A program made the position numbers and the translations under genes. 48,775 bases of DNA. Source: Rhodospirillales bacterium. GTDB lineage: Bacteria > Pseudomonadota > Alphaproteobacteria > ATCC43930 > CGMCC-115725. The DNA lies in NCBI GenBank assembly GCA_028288725.1, contig JAQGIC010000022.1, positions 1 through 48,775 on the forward strand, read 5' to 3'. Below the pieces are notes generated by a model. That model had not been told where the DNA came from. It searched no databases and saw nothing but the letters and a program-made list of their open reading frames with translations. Position 1 is the stretch's first letter; each line of letters begins with the position of its first letter. Shown here one piece after another: positions 1-9,293 of the stretch.

Positions 1-485
<485 letters not shown>

Positions 486-520
486 GTTCAGGCCGCAGTC
501 TTCGTCGGATAAATAAATGA

Positions 521-553
521 AACGGCCGGGGTGGCGACGCCCCGGCCGTTTTG
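521..553 (+). terminator. Rho-independent terminator after acnA
   Basis: An 11-bp perfect GC-rich stem (521-531 with 540-550) closes an 8-base loop and runs into a short T run. It lies 35 bases past the acnA stop and before the separate stress-protein gene, so it ends acnA transcription. Confidence 0.9.
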
Positions 554-626
554 CTTTTGGACCTTTGTCGGGCGGGCGTACCATGGCATCGGTATCGTGG
601 CGTCTCTCTTTTCCGAGGACCGAACC

Positions 627-1460
627 ATGCTCAAAGACATTCTGGTGCATGTCGACGGCGGCCCGGCGGCCGCGCGGCGGGTCGAGGCGGCGGCCGTGCT
701 GGCCGAAGCGGGCGAGGGCCATCTGGTCGGGCTGCACGTGACCTCCGGGGCCGAGGATCTGCCCTGGATCGAGGGCTATGCGACCGAGATGGTCATCCGC
801 TATGCGACGGAGCGCGCCGAGGCCGAGCGGATCCGGGCGCGCGACGCTTTCGACCGCCAGATCGCCGGCCGGGCCATCACCCATGAATGGCGCGAGGCGA
901 CCGGTCTCGCCGACCGGGCCGTGGCGCTCCATGGCCGCACGGCCGATCTCATAGTGCTGGGCCAGAGCGAGCCGGCGACGGCCACGTTCGGTCCGGCGCC
1001 GGCCGTGGCCGAGCATGTGCCGCTGTCGGCCGGCCGGCCCTGCCTGGTCCTGCCCTATGCCGGGCATTGGCCCACGCTGGGCCGGCGCGTGCTGGTCGCC
1101 TGGGACGGCGGTCGCGAGGCGGCGCGGGCGGTCCACGACGCGCTGCCGCTGCTGCACCGGGCGGAGCAGGTCACGATCGTGACGATCGGCGACCGGCTGC
1201 AGGGCGGCGGCACCGCCGCCCAGGGTGCGGCCGCGCTGGGCGCGCATCTGACCCGTCACGGCTTGGCCGTCGAGGTGCGGCACGACGGCGGCGGCTCCAT
1301 CGGGGTGCCCGACCTGCTGCTGTCGCTCGCCTCCGACCTGTCGGCCGATCTGATGGTGATGGGCGCCTATGGCCATAATCGATTGCGCGACCTGATCATG
1401 GGCGGCGTCACCCGGGCGATCCTGGACCATATGACCCTGCCCGTCCTGATGTCGCATTAG
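627..1460 (+). CDS. Universal stress protein, tandem UspA domains
   Basis: A 277-residue protein made of two UspA-type alpha/beta domains, about residues 1-145 and 152-277. Each begins with a hydrophobic strand (KDILVHVDGG; RRVLVAWDGG). The second ends with GAYGHNRLRDLIMGGVTR, close to the ATP-binding G-x2-G-x9-G-(S/T) motif but with Gly where Ser/Thr is usual. UspA proteins are cytoplasmic and respond to stress or energy state; the ligand here is unknown. The frame stays open upstream, but ATG 627 is preferred because it starts exactly at the domain and has GAGGA upstream. The TAG stop is also the first three bases of a palindromic repeat element. Confidence 0.9.
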   Translation: MLKDILVHVDGGPAAARRVEAAAVLAEAGEGHLVGLHVTSGAEDLPWIEGYATEMVIRYATERAEAERIRARDAFDRQIAGRAITHEWREATGLADRAVALHGRTADLIVLGQSEPATATFGPAPAVAEHVPLSAGRPCLVLPYAGHWPTLGRRVLVAWDGGREAARAVHDALPLLHRAEQVTIVTIGDRLQGGGTAAQGAAALGAHLTRHGLAVEVRHDGGGSIGVPDLLLSLASDLSADLMVMGAYGHNRLRDLIMGGVTRAILDHMTLPVLMSH

Positions 1461-1522
1461 AGCCTGATCCGATCAAACCGAACCGGTTTGATCGGTGAAT
1501 CAGTCTCTGAATCGCCCTCTAA
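1458..1522. repeat. Palindromic intergenic element, copy 1
   Basis: A 65-bp element beginning TAGAGCCTGATCC and ending GCCCTCTAA, with an inner 12-bp inverted repeat (1469-1480 with 1484-1495). Its first three bases are the usp stop codon. It shares a 21-bp identical stretch (1487-1507, in reverse orientation) with the copy at 18210-18275. It could also fold as a transcript-end hairpin. Confidence 0.85.
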
Positions 1523-1535
1523 GCAGGATGCCTGG

Positions 1536-2537
1536 ATGAACAGACCGCCGCGGCAAGCCGCCTGGATCGATCAACTGGGCCGGTGGATCCGGCCGGCCGC
1601 CCCGGCGCCGCGCCGGGCCGGGTTCCACGGTCGTCTGGCCGGTCGTCTCGCCCTGGGCCTGCAGGGCGGCGGCGCGCTCGGCGCCTTTACCTGGGGCGTG
1701 CTGGATCGCCTGCTGGAGGAACCGGACCTGCCTTTGAGCGCCGTCAGCGGCGCCAGCGCCGGGGCGGTCAACGGCGCCGTGCTGGTCAGCCATTGGGTCA
1801 AGGCGGGGCCGAAGGGCGCGCGCGCGGCGCTCGACCGGCTGTGGCACCGCCTGGCGGAAAAGGGCCGGCCGGTCTGGATGCCGGCATTGGGCCAGGCGGC
1901 GGGCGCCATGGCGCTCGACGTCACTGCGCGCCTGTTCTCGCCCTACCAGCTCAACCCGCTCGACCTCAATCCGCTGCGCGAGATCCTGGCCGAGGAGGTC
2001 GATTTCGCGGCGCTGGCCAGCGCCCGGGCGCCCGAGCTGATCATCGCCGCGACCCGGGTCAGCGACGGCGCCGCCCGGCTGTTCCGGCGGGGCGAGATCA
2101 CGCTCGACGCGATCCTGGCGTCGGCCTGCCTGCCGGTGATCCATCAGGCGGTCGAAATCGAGGGCGAGGGCTATTGGGACGGCGGCTATTCATCCAACCC
2201 GCCGCTGCGCGCCCTGGTCGAGGGCGACCCGCCGGATGATCTGCTGGTGGTGCAGTTGAACCCGGTCCGCTACGTGGGCCTGCCGAAAAGCTCGCGCGAC
2301 ATCACCCAGCGCGTGAACCAGGTCGTGTTCAACCGGCCATTGATGGAGGAATGGGCCAGCCTGGAGCCCGAGGCGGCCGCCGGCCGGTTCCGGCTGCACC
2401 GGCTGGTGATCGAGCCGGACAAGCTGCCGCCGGGCGGCGCGCTGGATCTGGACTGGAATTTCCTGGAGGCGTTGCGCGATCAGGGCCGGGCGCAGGCCGC
2501 CTTCTGGGTCGAGGCCCGCGCTCTCACCGGAACGTGA
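1536..2537 (+). CDS. Patatin-like phospholipase / esterase
   Basis: A 333-residue patatin-fold serine hydrolase (RssA/YchK-like group). The oxyanion-hole glycines are in LGLQGGGALGAF (about 41-51). The nucleophile is Ser74 in GASAG. The dyad Asp215 lies in WDGGYSSNPPL. The family hydrolyses acyl esters of phospholipids or other lipids with a Ser-Asp dyad; the substrate here is unknown. No signal peptide or obvious membrane span is seen, so it is probably cytoplasmic or membrane-associated. ATG 1536, with AGGA 7 bases upstream, is chosen over an earlier in-frame start because the extra 16 residues would be encoded by the palindromic repeat. Confidence 0.9.
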   Translation: MNRPPRQAAWIDQLGRWIRPAAPAPRRAGFHGRLAGRLALGLQGGGALGAFTWGVLDRLLEEPDLPLSAVSGASAGAVNGAVLVSHWVKAGPKGARAALDRLWHRLAEKGRPVWMPALGQAAGAMALDVTARLFSPYQLNPLDLNPLREILAEEVDFAALASARAPELIIAATRVSDGAARLFRRGEITLDAILASACLPVIHQAVEIEGEGYWDGGYSSNPPLRALVEGDPPDDLLVVQLNPVRYVGLPKSSRDITQRVNQVVFNRPLMEEWASLEPEAAAGRFRLHRLVIEPDKLPPGGALDLDWNFLEALRDQGRAQAAFWVEARALTGT

Positions 2538-2587
2538 GGCGAGTTGAATGGCGGGAGCCCAGGTTCCGGCGTCTAATCCTTCCCATC

Positions 2588-3301
2588 ATGAGCCTCATCC
2601 GCCGCCTCGCCCTTTCCGCCGCCGGCTTCGTCCTCGCCGGCTCCGCAGCCCATGCCGCGCGCGCCGCCGACCGGCCCGTGCTGATCGAGCTGTTCACCTC
2701 GCAGGGCTGCAATTCCTGTCCGCCGGCCGATGCGCTGCTGGGCGAACTGGCCCGGCGGCCGGGCGTGCTGGCGCTCGCTTTCCATGTCGATTACTGGAAC
2801 GGGCTCGGCTGGAGCGACCCGTTCTCGAGCAAGCTCGCCACCGCGCGGCAGAACGATTATGCCCAGCGCCTGGGCAAGCGCTCGATCTACACGCCGCAGC
2901 TGGTGGTCGATGGCGCAGAGGACGCCGTCGGATCGGACCGGACCGATATCGACGCGCTGATCGCCGCGGCCCGCCGCCGCGACGCGACCGGGCCGACGAT
3001 CGAAGCCGCGACCGATGCCGCGGGCAAGCGCGTCGTGCGCCTGGGCGCCGCCGCCGCTGCGCGCGCCACGGTCTGGCTCGCCGGTTACGACCGCAGCCGC
3101 GTGACCCCGGTCGGCCGCGGCGAGAACGGCGGCCGGACCTTGACCGAATATCAGGTCGTCCGCTCGCTCGTCCGTCTGGGCGACTGGACCGGCGCCGCCG
3201 CGCAATATGATTTGCCGGACATCGAGTCCGAGGGTGCCATCCTGTTCGTCCAGCCCGATCGGCCCGGCCCGATGCTGGCGGCGCAGGACATCACGGCGTA
3301 A
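2588..3301 (+). CDS. DUF1223 secreted thioredoxin-like protein
   Basis: A 237-residue protein with an N-terminal signal peptide (RR, hydrophobic core, AHAARA). The mature part opens with VLIELFTSQGCNSCPPAD, the signature of the DUF1223 family: a CxxC pair (Cys41, Cys44) in a thioredoxin-like context. The predicted location is the periplasm, and a redox or metal-related role is inferred from the CxxC only. The family function is not established. A Shine-Dalgarno sequence is weak, but this ATG is the only start that gives a proper signal peptide. The gene is followed by repetitive palindromes and then by the ccm operon; a redox role near ccm would be plausible but is unproven. Confidence 0.87.
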   Translation: MSLIRRLALSAAGFVLAGSAAHAARAADRPVLIELFTSQGCNSCPPADALLGELARRPGVLALAFHVDYWNGLGWSDPFSSKLATARQNDYAQRLGKRSIYTPQLVVDGAEDAVGSDRTDIDALIAAARRRDATGPTIEAATDAAGKRVVRLGAAAAARATVWLAGYDRSRVTPVGRGENGGRTLTEYQVVRSLVRLGDWTGAAAQYDLPDIESEGAILFVQPDRPGPMLAAQDITA

Positions 3302-3314
3302 GGCCATGAATCGC

Positions 3315-3451
3315 GTCCCTCTGCCGCTTGCGGGAGAGGGACGTGCCCCGGCGCTTCAGCGCCGGGTAGGGTGAGGATGCGAAAAGAAGCACACTGTTCG
3401 CTCGCGAATCCCACCCCCATCCCAACCTTCTCCCGCCCATGCGGGAGAAGG
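3315..3451. repeat. Mosaic of REP-like palindromes
   Basis: Three successive hairpins fill the gap between the DUF1223 gene and ccmA: 3315-3322 with 3335-3342, about 3347-3366, and 3426-3436 with 3441-3451 (11-bp stem, 4-base loop). Their (GC)GGGAGA(A/G)GG arms are of the dispersed REP type common in alphaproteobacterial intergenic DNA. The block at 23470-23575 has similar words. No gene is visible in this gap. Confidence 0.7.
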
Positions 3452-3550
3452 AGTCCGCACGATACGCCGCCTGACGACAAAGCGCCCTGCCGATGCTATG
3501 AGTTCCGCCCCTTCCCCGCGAGCGGACCCCATGAAACGCGACAGGCTCAT

Positions 3551-4195
3551 ATGCGACTGACGGCCGAGGGCCTGGCCGCCGCGCGGGGCGAGCGGGCGCT
3601 GTTCAGCGGCCTCGGCTTCGCGCTCGGTCCCGGCGACGCGCTGGTGCTGACCGGCCCGAACGGCAGCGGCAAGTCGAGCCTGCTCCGGCTGGTCGCCGGC
3701 TTCGGCCGCCCGACCGGCGGGACGCTGCGCTGGGACGGCAAAGCGCTGACCGAGGATCTGGAATCCTACCGCACCCAATTGCACTATGTCGGCCACCAGG
3801 AAGCGCTGAAGCCGGCATTGAGCGTGGTCGAGATGCTGCGCTTCTGGGCCGATCTGGCGGAACGGCCGCTGCAGGATCCGGCCGGGCCGCTGTCGGCGCT
3901 CGGCCTCGTTCACAAAGCCTCGACGCCCTGCCGGTTCCTGTCGTCCGGGCAACGGCGCCGGCTGGCGCTCGCCCGTCTCACCGTCTGGCAGGCCCCGCTC
4001 TGGCTGTTGGACGAACCGACGGTCGGGCTGGACGACGAGGCGCTGGGCCTGATCGCCGGGCTGATCGAGCGCCACCGCGCCGGCGGCGGCATCGTGCTGC
4101 TGTCGACCCATCAGCCGCTGCCGCTCCAGGATGCCCGATCGATATCGCTCGCCGATTTCCCGCCGGTGCGGCCCCTGGTGACCGCGGCATGGTGA
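3551..4195 (+). CDS. ccmA: Heme exporter ATP-binding protein CcmA
   Basis: The ATPase subunit (214 aa) of the CcmABCD complex, which releases holo-CcmE during System I cytochrome c maturation on the cytoplasmic face. Walker A is TGPNGSGKSS (about 34-43), the ABC signature is LSSGQRRRLALARL, and Walker B is LWLLDEPT. The length is normal for CcmA (about 200-215). ATG 3551 is used because translation from the nearby upstream ATG at 3532 stops after nine codons and earlier in-frame starts lie in the repeat region. The 3' end overlaps ccmB by 7 bases. First gene of ccmABCDEFGHI. Confidence 0.96.
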   Translation: MRLTAEGLAAARGERALFSGLGFALGPGDALVLTGPNGSGKSSLLRLVAGFGRPTGGTLRWDGKALTEDLESYRTQLHYVGHQEALKPALSVVEMLRFWADLAERPLQDPAGPLSALGLVHKASTPCRFLSSGQRRRLALARLTVWQAPLWLLDEPTVGLDDEALGLIAGLIERHRAGGGIVLLSTHQPLPLQDARSISLADFPPVRPLVTAAW

Positions 4196-4851
4196 GCTTC
4201 AAGGCGCTGCTGCTGCGCGATCTGCGCCTGGCGTTCCGCCAGGGTGGCGACGGGGCCATGGCGGTGATCTTCTTCGTGCTGGCGGCCCTGCTGTTCCCGT
4301 TCGGCCTGGGGCCGGAGCCCGAGGCGCTGGCGCGCGACGCGGTCGGCATCGTCTGGGTCATGGCACTGCTCGCCTCGCTCCTGGCGCTCGACCGGCTGTT
4401 CCAGAGCGATTGGGAGGATGGCTCGCTCGATCTGATGGCGCTCTCGCCGCTGCCGCTGGAACTGGCCGTGCTGGCCAAGGCGCTCGGCCATTGGCTGGTG
4501 AGCGGGTTGCCGCTGCTGGTCGCGGCGCCGGTCGTGGCCTCGATGCTGCAATTCGATCCGGCCGGATTGCCGCGGCTGGTGCTGGCGCTGGCGCTCGGGA
4601 CCCCGACGCTCAGCCTGCTCGGCGCCGTGGGGGCGGCACTCACCCTGGGCGCACGCCGGGCGGCCGTCCTGGTCTCGCTGCTGGTCCTGCCCCTGGAAAT
4701 CCCGGTATTGATTTTCGGCGTCGCGGCGGCGGATCCGGCGGCGACAGGCGACGGCTCGACCCAAATCATGGTATTGGGCGCGCTGCTGGCGCTTGCCCTG
4801 CCGCTGTGTCCTTGGGCCGCAGCGGCCGCCCTGCGCCAAGCCCTCGATTAA
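4189..4851 (+). CDS. ccmB: Heme exporter membrane protein CcmB
   Basis: A 220-residue integral membrane protein with about six hydrophobic segments, the permease-like partner of CcmA. The family-typical beginning (FKALLLRDLRLAFRQGGD) and FLVLAALLFPFG-like first span are present. A segment reading LDRLFQSDWEDGSLDLM (about 66-82) matches the conserved CcmB cytoplasmic loop. The start codon overlaps the ccmA stop (translational coupling). Its role is in the CcmABCD inner-membrane complex. Confidence 0.96.
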   Translation: MVSFKALLLRDLRLAFRQGGDGAMAVIFFVLAALLFPFGLGPEPEALARDAVGIVWVMALLASLLALDRLFQSDWEDGSLDLMALSPLPLELAVLAKALGHWLVSGLPLLVAAPVVASMLQFDPAGLPRLVLALALGTPTLSLLGAVGAALTLGARRAAVLVSLLVLPLEIPVLIFGVAAADPAATGDGSTQIMVLGALLALALPLCPWAAAAALRQALD

Positions 4852-4889
4852 CCGAGCCCGGCCGGGCTTCGATGGGGTAGAGAGGTTCG

Positions 4890-5612
4890 ATGCATCGTTT
4901 CGCCAATCCCGCCCGCTTCATGCGCATGAGCCAGATCGTGCTGCCATGGCTCACCGTCGTCACGACCCTGCTGCTGGTGGCGGGTCTCGTGCTGTCGTTC
5001 GTGGCGCCGCCGGATTACCAGCAGGGCGAAAGCGTGCGCATCATGTTCGTCCATGTGCCGGCGGCCTGGATGGCGATGTGCGCCTATACCAGCCTGGCGG
5101 CGGCCAGCGCCGCGGCGCTGATCTGGCGCCACCCGCTGGCCGAGATCGCGGCCGAGGAGACGGCGCCGCTCGGTGCGGTCTTCACCGGCCTGTGCCTGGT
5201 CACGGGATCGCTCTGGGGTCAGCCGATGTGGGGCACCTGGTGGGCCTGGGACGCGCGCATGACCTCGGTCCTGGTGCTGTTCTTCCTCTATCTGGGCTAC
5301 ATGGCGCTCTTGAACGCGTTCGACGATCCGACCCGGGGCCGGCGCGCGGCCGCGATCCTGGCCCTGGTCGGGTTCGTCAATGTGCCGATCATCAAATTCT
5401 CGGTCGATTGGTGGAACACGCTGCATCAGCCGGCGAGCGTGCTGCGCGTGGGCGGGCCGACGATCGATCCGTCGATCCTGCTGCCGCTCTTGATCATGGC
5501 CGTGGCCTTCACCCTGCTGTTCGCGACCCTGCTGGTCGTGCGCATGCGCGCGGCCCTGATCGAGCGCAAGATCCGCGTGCTGGACGCGGCCGCCGGCGGG
5601 GCGCTCGGCTGA
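4890..5612 (+). CDS. ccmC: Heme exporter / heme handling protein CcmC
   Basis: A 240-residue, six-span membrane protein that loads heme onto CcmE in the periplasm. The tryptophan-rich heme-handling motif WGTWWAWDARMTS lies at about 114-126. The two flanking conserved histidines are His55 (FVHVPAAW) and the one in NTLHQPAS near residue 177. It follows ccmB by 38 bases, with GGTAGAGAGG upstream of the start. The stop codon overlaps the ccmD start. Confidence 0.97.
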   Translation: MHRFANPARFMRMSQIVLPWLTVVTTLLLVAGLVLSFVAPPDYQQGESVRIMFVHVPAAWMAMCAYTSLAAASAAALIWRHPLAEIAAEETAPLGAVFTGLCLVTGSLWGQPMWGTWWAWDARMTSVLVLFFLYLGYMALLNAFDDPTRGRRAAAILALVGFVNVPIIKFSVDWWNTLHQPASVLRVGGPTIDPSILLPLLIMAVAFTLLFATLLVVRMRAALIERKIRVLDAAAGGALG

Positions 5613-5785
5613 TGAGCTTTTCGACCTGGATTCAGATGGGCGGCTACGCGATGTTCGTCTGGCCGGCCTACGGCATTGCCGCTGCGGCACTCGGCCTCCT
5701 GGCGCTCGGCTCGATCCGGCGGTATCGCTTGGCGCAGCGGCGGCTGGCCGTAATGATGGCCACGCGCCGCGGAGAGGATGCATGA
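5612..5785 (+). CDS. ccmD: Heme exporter small subunit CcmD
   Basis: A 57-residue one-span membrane protein. It has the usual CcmD pattern: a short N-terminus with MGGYAMFVWPAYG, one hydrophobic helix (about 13-31), then a basic tail (RRYRLAQRR). CcmD holds the CcmABC complex and CcmE together. Its ATG overlaps the ccmC stop (TGATG), and its stop overlaps the ccmE ATG. The identification rests on motif and position, as the family diverges strongly in sequence. Confidence 0.92.
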   Translation: MSFSTWIQMGGYAMFVWPAYGIAAAALGLLALGSIRRYRLAQRRLAVMMATRRGEDA

Positions 5786-6309
5786 CCCGTAAACGCCGCC
5801 GCCTGATCTTCGTCCTTGCCGGCATGAGCTGCCTCGGCATCGCGACCTTCCTCGTGCTGAACGCGTTCGACGACAATCTCGTGTTCTTCTACAGCCCGAC
5901 CGACCTGGTGCAGAAGCATCCGGGCACGACCAAACGCCTGCGCATCGGCGGGCTGGTCGAGAACGGCAGCCTGGTCACGTCCGAAGGCGGCAAGCGGTTC
6001 AATTTCAAGGTGACCGACGGCAAGACCGATCTCAGCGTCAGCTATCTGGGCGTGGCGCCGGCCCTGTTTCGCGAGGGCCAGGGCGTGGTCGCCGAGGGTA
6101 AGATGGCCGCCGACGGCCGGTTCGAGGCCGCGACCCTGCTGGCCAAGCATGACGAGAAATACATGCCGCCCGAGGTGGCCGACGCGCTGAAGAAATCCGG
6201 CGAATGGCGGCCCGACCAACAGGCGGCGGCCCCCGGCGCGGCCGACGCGCCAACATCATCGAAAAACGCGGGCGACGCGCCGGCGAACTCCGCGAGCGCC
6301 AGACCGTGA
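5782..6309 (+). CDS. ccmE: Periplasmic heme chaperone CcmE
   Basis: A 175-residue membrane-anchored protein. A basic N-terminus and one span (about 8-27) precede an OB-fold periplasmic domain. The covalent heme-binding site LAKHDEKYMPPEV is intact, with His123 as attachment residue and the downstream Tyr127 as heme ligand. The C-terminus is a flexible Ala/Pro/Ser tail. It receives heme from CcmC and delivers it to CcmF/CcmH. It overlaps ccmD at the start and ccmF at the end. Confidence 0.97.
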   Translation: MTRKRRRLIFVLAGMSCLGIATFLVLNAFDDNLVFFYSPTDLVQKHPGTTKRLRIGGLVENGSLVTSEGGKRFNFKVTDGKTDLSVSYLGVAPALFREGQGVVAEGKMAADGRFEAATLLAKHDEKYMPPEVADALKKSGEWRPDQQAAAPGAADAPTSSKNAGDAPANSASARP

Positions 6310-8288
6310 TTGCGGAACTGGGTCACTTCGCGCTGATCCTGGCGCTGCTGATCGCGATCGTGCAGTCGATCCTGCCGATGGTCGGCGCCCAGCGCGGTGC
6401 GCGGCCGATGATGGATGTGGCGGCACCGGCGGCCCTGCTGCAGTTCGGCGCGGTGGCGCTGGCGTTCGCGGCCCTGACCCATGGCTACGTCACCTCGGAT
6501 TTCTCGCTGAAGAACGTGGCCGAGAACAGCCATTCGCTGAAGCCGCTGCTGTACAAGATCACCGGCGTCTGGGGCAATCACGAGGGCTCCATGCTGCTCT
6601 GGGCCCTGATCCTGACGCTTTATGGCGCCGCCGTCGCCGCGTTCGGCCGCAATCTGCCGCCGGCACTGAAGGCGCGGGTGCTGTCGGTCCATGGCATGAT
6701 CGGCGTGGGTTTCCTGGCGTTCATCCTGTTCACCTCCAACCCGTTCCTGCGCATGCTGCCGGTGCCGCCCGACGGCCAGGGGCTGAACCCGATCCTGCAG
6801 GACCCGGGCCTGGCCTTCCATCCGCCGTTCCTCTACCTGGGCTATGTCGGCTTTTCGATGGCGTTCAGCTTCGCCGTCGCCGCGCTCATCGAAGGCCGGG
6901 TCGATCCGGCCTGGGCGCGCTGGGTCCGACCCTGGACCCTGGTCGCCTGGTGCGCGCTGACGCTGGGCATCTGCCTCGGCAGCTGGTGGGCGTATTACGA
7001 GCTGGGCTGGGGTGGCTGGTGGGCCTGGGATCCGGTCGAGAATGCGTCCTTCATGCCCTGGCTGTCGGGCACGGCGCTGCTGCATTCGGCCATCGTGGTC
7101 GAGAAGCGCGACACGCTGAAAGGCTGGACCATCTTCCTGGCCCTGGTGACCTTCTCGCTGTCGCTGCTCGGCACCTTCCTGGTCCGCTCGGGCGTGCTGT
7201 CGTCGGTTCATGCCTTCGCGGTCGATCCGGCCCGCGGCGCCTTCATCCTGGTCCTGCTGGTCGTCGCGATCGGCGGCTCGCTCGTGCTGTTCGCGCTCAA
7301 GGCGCCCAATCTGCGCGCGACCGGCAACTTCGCGCCGATCAGCCGCGAATCCGCCCTGGTGCTGAACAATCTGCTGCTGGCGACCGCGGCGCTGACCGTG
7401 TTTCTGGGCACGCTCTATCCCCTGTTCCTGGATGTGATCGGCGGCGACAAGGTCTCGGTCGGATCACCCTATTACAACGCGACCTTCGTGCCGCTGATGG
7501 TGCCGCTGGTGCTGGTCATGGCGGCCGGACCGTTGATGACCTGGAAGCGGGCGGACCTGGCCAGCGTGCTGATGCGGTTGCGCCTCGCCTTCGGCGCGGC
7601 GCTCGCCGTGGCGCTGGTCATGGTCATCGTCACCCGGGGCCATGAGGCGCTGGCGCCGCTCGGGATCGGGCTCGCCGCCTGGCTGCTGTTCGGCACCCTG
7701 AAAGAGCTCGCCGAACGGATCCGGCTGTTCCAGGCGCCATGGGAAGTGGTGCGCAACCGCCTGACCCACACCACGCGCGCGGCCTGGGGCATGAGCGTCG
7801 CCCATGCCGGCCTGGCCGTGACCATCGCCGGCATCACCGTCGCCAGCGGCTGGCAGCAGGAAGCGATCCAGACCCTGAAGCCCGGCGAAAGCGTCACGCT
7901 CGCCGGCGACCTCTATCGCTTCGACCGGGTCGAGCCGCGGCCCGGACCGAATTATTCGGCCGAACAGGCGACGGTGACGCTGAGCCATGACGGCCGGACC
8001 TTCGCCACGCTGCATCCGTCGCGCCTGACCTATCCGCTACAGCGCATGACCACGACCGATGTCGCGATCCATACGGACGGGTTCAGCGACCGCTATGTCG
8101 TGCTGGGCGATCCACAGCCGGACGGTGGCTGGATCTTCCGGATCTACTACAATCCCCTGGTGCCGTGGGTCTGGTTCGGAGCGCTGATCATGGTACTGGG
8201 CGGCGTTCTGTCGCTGAGCGATCGACGGCTCAGGATCGGAGCGCCGGTCAAACGGTTGAAACGCGCGGAGGCCGAACTTGCCGCCTGA
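6306..8288 (+). CDS. ccmF: Cytochrome c heme lyase subunit CcmF
   Basis: A 660-residue polytopic protein, normal CcmF size, that ligates heme to apocytochrome c with CcmH and CcmI. The WWD signature is present in ELGWGGWWAWDPVENASFMPWL, and many membrane spans follow through the length. The C-terminal span is followed by LSDRRLRIG. GTG 6306 is preferred: it gives a GTGA overlap with the ccmE stop and leads straight into the first span (ELGHFALILALLIAIV). An earlier in-frame ATG would add an Arg-rich extension that merely mirrors the ccmE tail in another frame. Confidence 0.96.
   Translation: MIAELGHFALILALLIAIVQSILPMVGAQRGARPMMDVAAPAALLQFGAVALAFAALTHGYVTSDFSLKNVAENSHSLKPLLYKITGVWGNHEGSMLLWALILTLYGAAVAAFGRNLPPALKARVLSVHGMIGVGFLAFILFTSNPFLRMLPVPPDGQGLNPILQDPGLAFHPPFLYLGYVGFSMAFSFAVAALIEGRVDPAWARWVRPWTLVAWCALTLGICLGSWWAYYELGWGGWWAWDPVENASFMPWLSGTALLHSAIVVEKRDTLKGWTIFLALVTFSLSLLGTFLVRSGVLSSVHAFAVDPARGAFILVLLVVAIGGSLVLFALKAPNLRATGNFAPISRESALVLNNLLLATAALTVFLGTLYPLFLDVIGGDKVSVGSPYYNATFVPLMVPLVLVMAAGPLMTWKRADLASVLMRLRLAFGAALAVALVMVIVTRGHEALAPLGIGLAAWLLFGTLKELAERIRLFQAPWEVVRNRLTHTTRAAWGMSVAHAGLAVTIAGITVASGWQQEAIQTLKPGESVTLAGDLYRFDRVEPRPGPNYSAEQATVTLSHDGRTFATLHPSRLTYPLQRMTTTDVAIHTDGFSDRYVVLGDPQPDGGWIFRIYYNPLVPWVWFGALIMVLGGVLSLSDRRLRIGAPVKRLKRAEAELAA
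8267..8280 (+). promoter_or_regulatory. Strong RBS that decides a TTG start for ccmG
   Basis: GGAGG at 8267-8271 lies 6 bases before TTG 8278, inside the ccmF 3' end. The next in-frame ATG is downstream of the membrane anchor, so TTG is the credible start. Confidence 0.7.
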
Positions 8289-8835
8289 GAATAAAAGCAC
8301 CCTGGGCCGGCGCCTGCTGTTCCTGCTGCCGGTCGCAGCGTTCGTCGCCCTGGCGGTAACGTTCGCGCTGGGCCTCGGCCATGACCCGACCATGCTCAAA
8401 TCGGCCATGATCGACAAGCCGGCGCCGGCCTTCGCCCTGGAGCCGGTGATGGCCGACAAGCCCGGCCTCGCTCGCGCCGACTTGGGCGGCAAGCCGATGC
8501 TGGTCAATTTCTTCGCGTCCTGGTGCGCGCCTTGCCGGGTCGAGCATGCGACCTTGAACGGCATCGCCGCGTCGGGCATCCCGCTGGTCGGCATCGCCTA
8601 CAAGGACAAGCTGGAGAATGCCCAGCGCTTCCTCGGCGACCTGGGCGACCCCTATCAGAAGATCGGGCTCGATCTGGACGGCCGCACGGCGATCGATTTC
8701 GGCGTCTATGGCGTGCCGGAGACTTATATCCTCGACCGCGAGGGCCGCATCCGCTTCCGCTATGCCGGCTCGCTCAGCGACGAGGTGCTGAAGACCGAGA
8801 TCCTGCCCCGTCTGGCGGCGTTGGAGCGCCCGTGA
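8278..8835 (+). CDS. ccmG: Thiol:disulfide interchange protein CcmG (DsbE)
   Basis: A 185-residue membrane-anchored thioredoxin. The anchor is about residues 13-33, and the active site is WCAPC (Cys83, Cys86) in NFFASWCAPCRVEH. The cis-Pro lies in YGVPETYILD, as in all DsbE proteins. It keeps the CxxCH cysteines of apocytochrome c, or CcmH, reduced in the periplasm. It starts at TTG within ccmF and overlaps ccmH by four bases. Confidence 0.95.
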   Translation: MPPENKSTLGRRLLFLLPVAAFVALAVTFALGLGHDPTMLKSAMIDKPAPAFALEPVMADKPGLARADLGGKPMLVNFFASWCAPCRVEHATLNGIAASGIPLVGIAYKDKLENAQRFLGDLGDPYQKIGLDLDGRTAIDFGVYGVPETYILDREGRIRFRYAGSLSDEVLKTEILPRLAALERP

Positions 8836-9293
8836 TCCGACATCTGCTTCTGGGACTACTGCTGGCGCTGGCGCTGACGGGACCCGCCTGGGCGGTCAAT
8901 CCCGATGAGAGATTGGCCGATCCGGTGCTGGAGGCCCGCGCGCGCGCGCTGGGCAAATCGCTGCGCTGCCTTGTCTGCCAGAATCAATCGATCGACGATT
9001 CCAACGCCGATCTGGCCCATGACCTGCGCGTGCTGGTGAGGGCGCAGTTGACCGCCGGCGACAGCGACGCCCAGGTGCTGGCCTATCTGCAGGCGCGCTA
9101 CGGCGACTATGTCCTGCTGAAGCCGCCGGTCGATCCGGCGACCTGGGCGCTGTGGTTCGGGCCCCCCGCCGTGCTGCTGATCGGCGGCGGCGTGCTGGTC
9201 GCCCGCCGCCGAGACCATCCGGCGGCACCGATCCCGCTCAGCGCCGAGGAACGCGCGCGGCTCGATCTGTTGATGACGGACGCCGACGAATGA
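8832..9293 (+). CDS. ccmH: Cytochrome c maturation protein CcmH
   Basis: A 153-residue protein with a signal peptide (cleavage expected after AWA, residue 21). The redox motif LRCLVCQNQSI (Cys46, Cys49) is the family signature. A C-terminal membrane span (about 103-124) is followed by a cytoplasmic tail. This is the short CcmH form; the TPR part is a separate protein, CcmI. It binds or reduces the apocytochrome c haem-site cysteines. The start is GTG overlapping the ccmG stop, and the stop overlaps the ccmI ATG. Confidence 0.96.
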   Translation: MIRHLLLGLLLALALTGPAWAVNPDERLADPVLEARARALGKSLRCLVCQNQSIDDSNADLAHDLRVLVRAQLTAGDSDAQVLAYLQARYGDYVLLKPPVDPATWALWFGPPAVLLIGGGVLVARRRDHPAAPIPLSAEERARLDLLMTDADE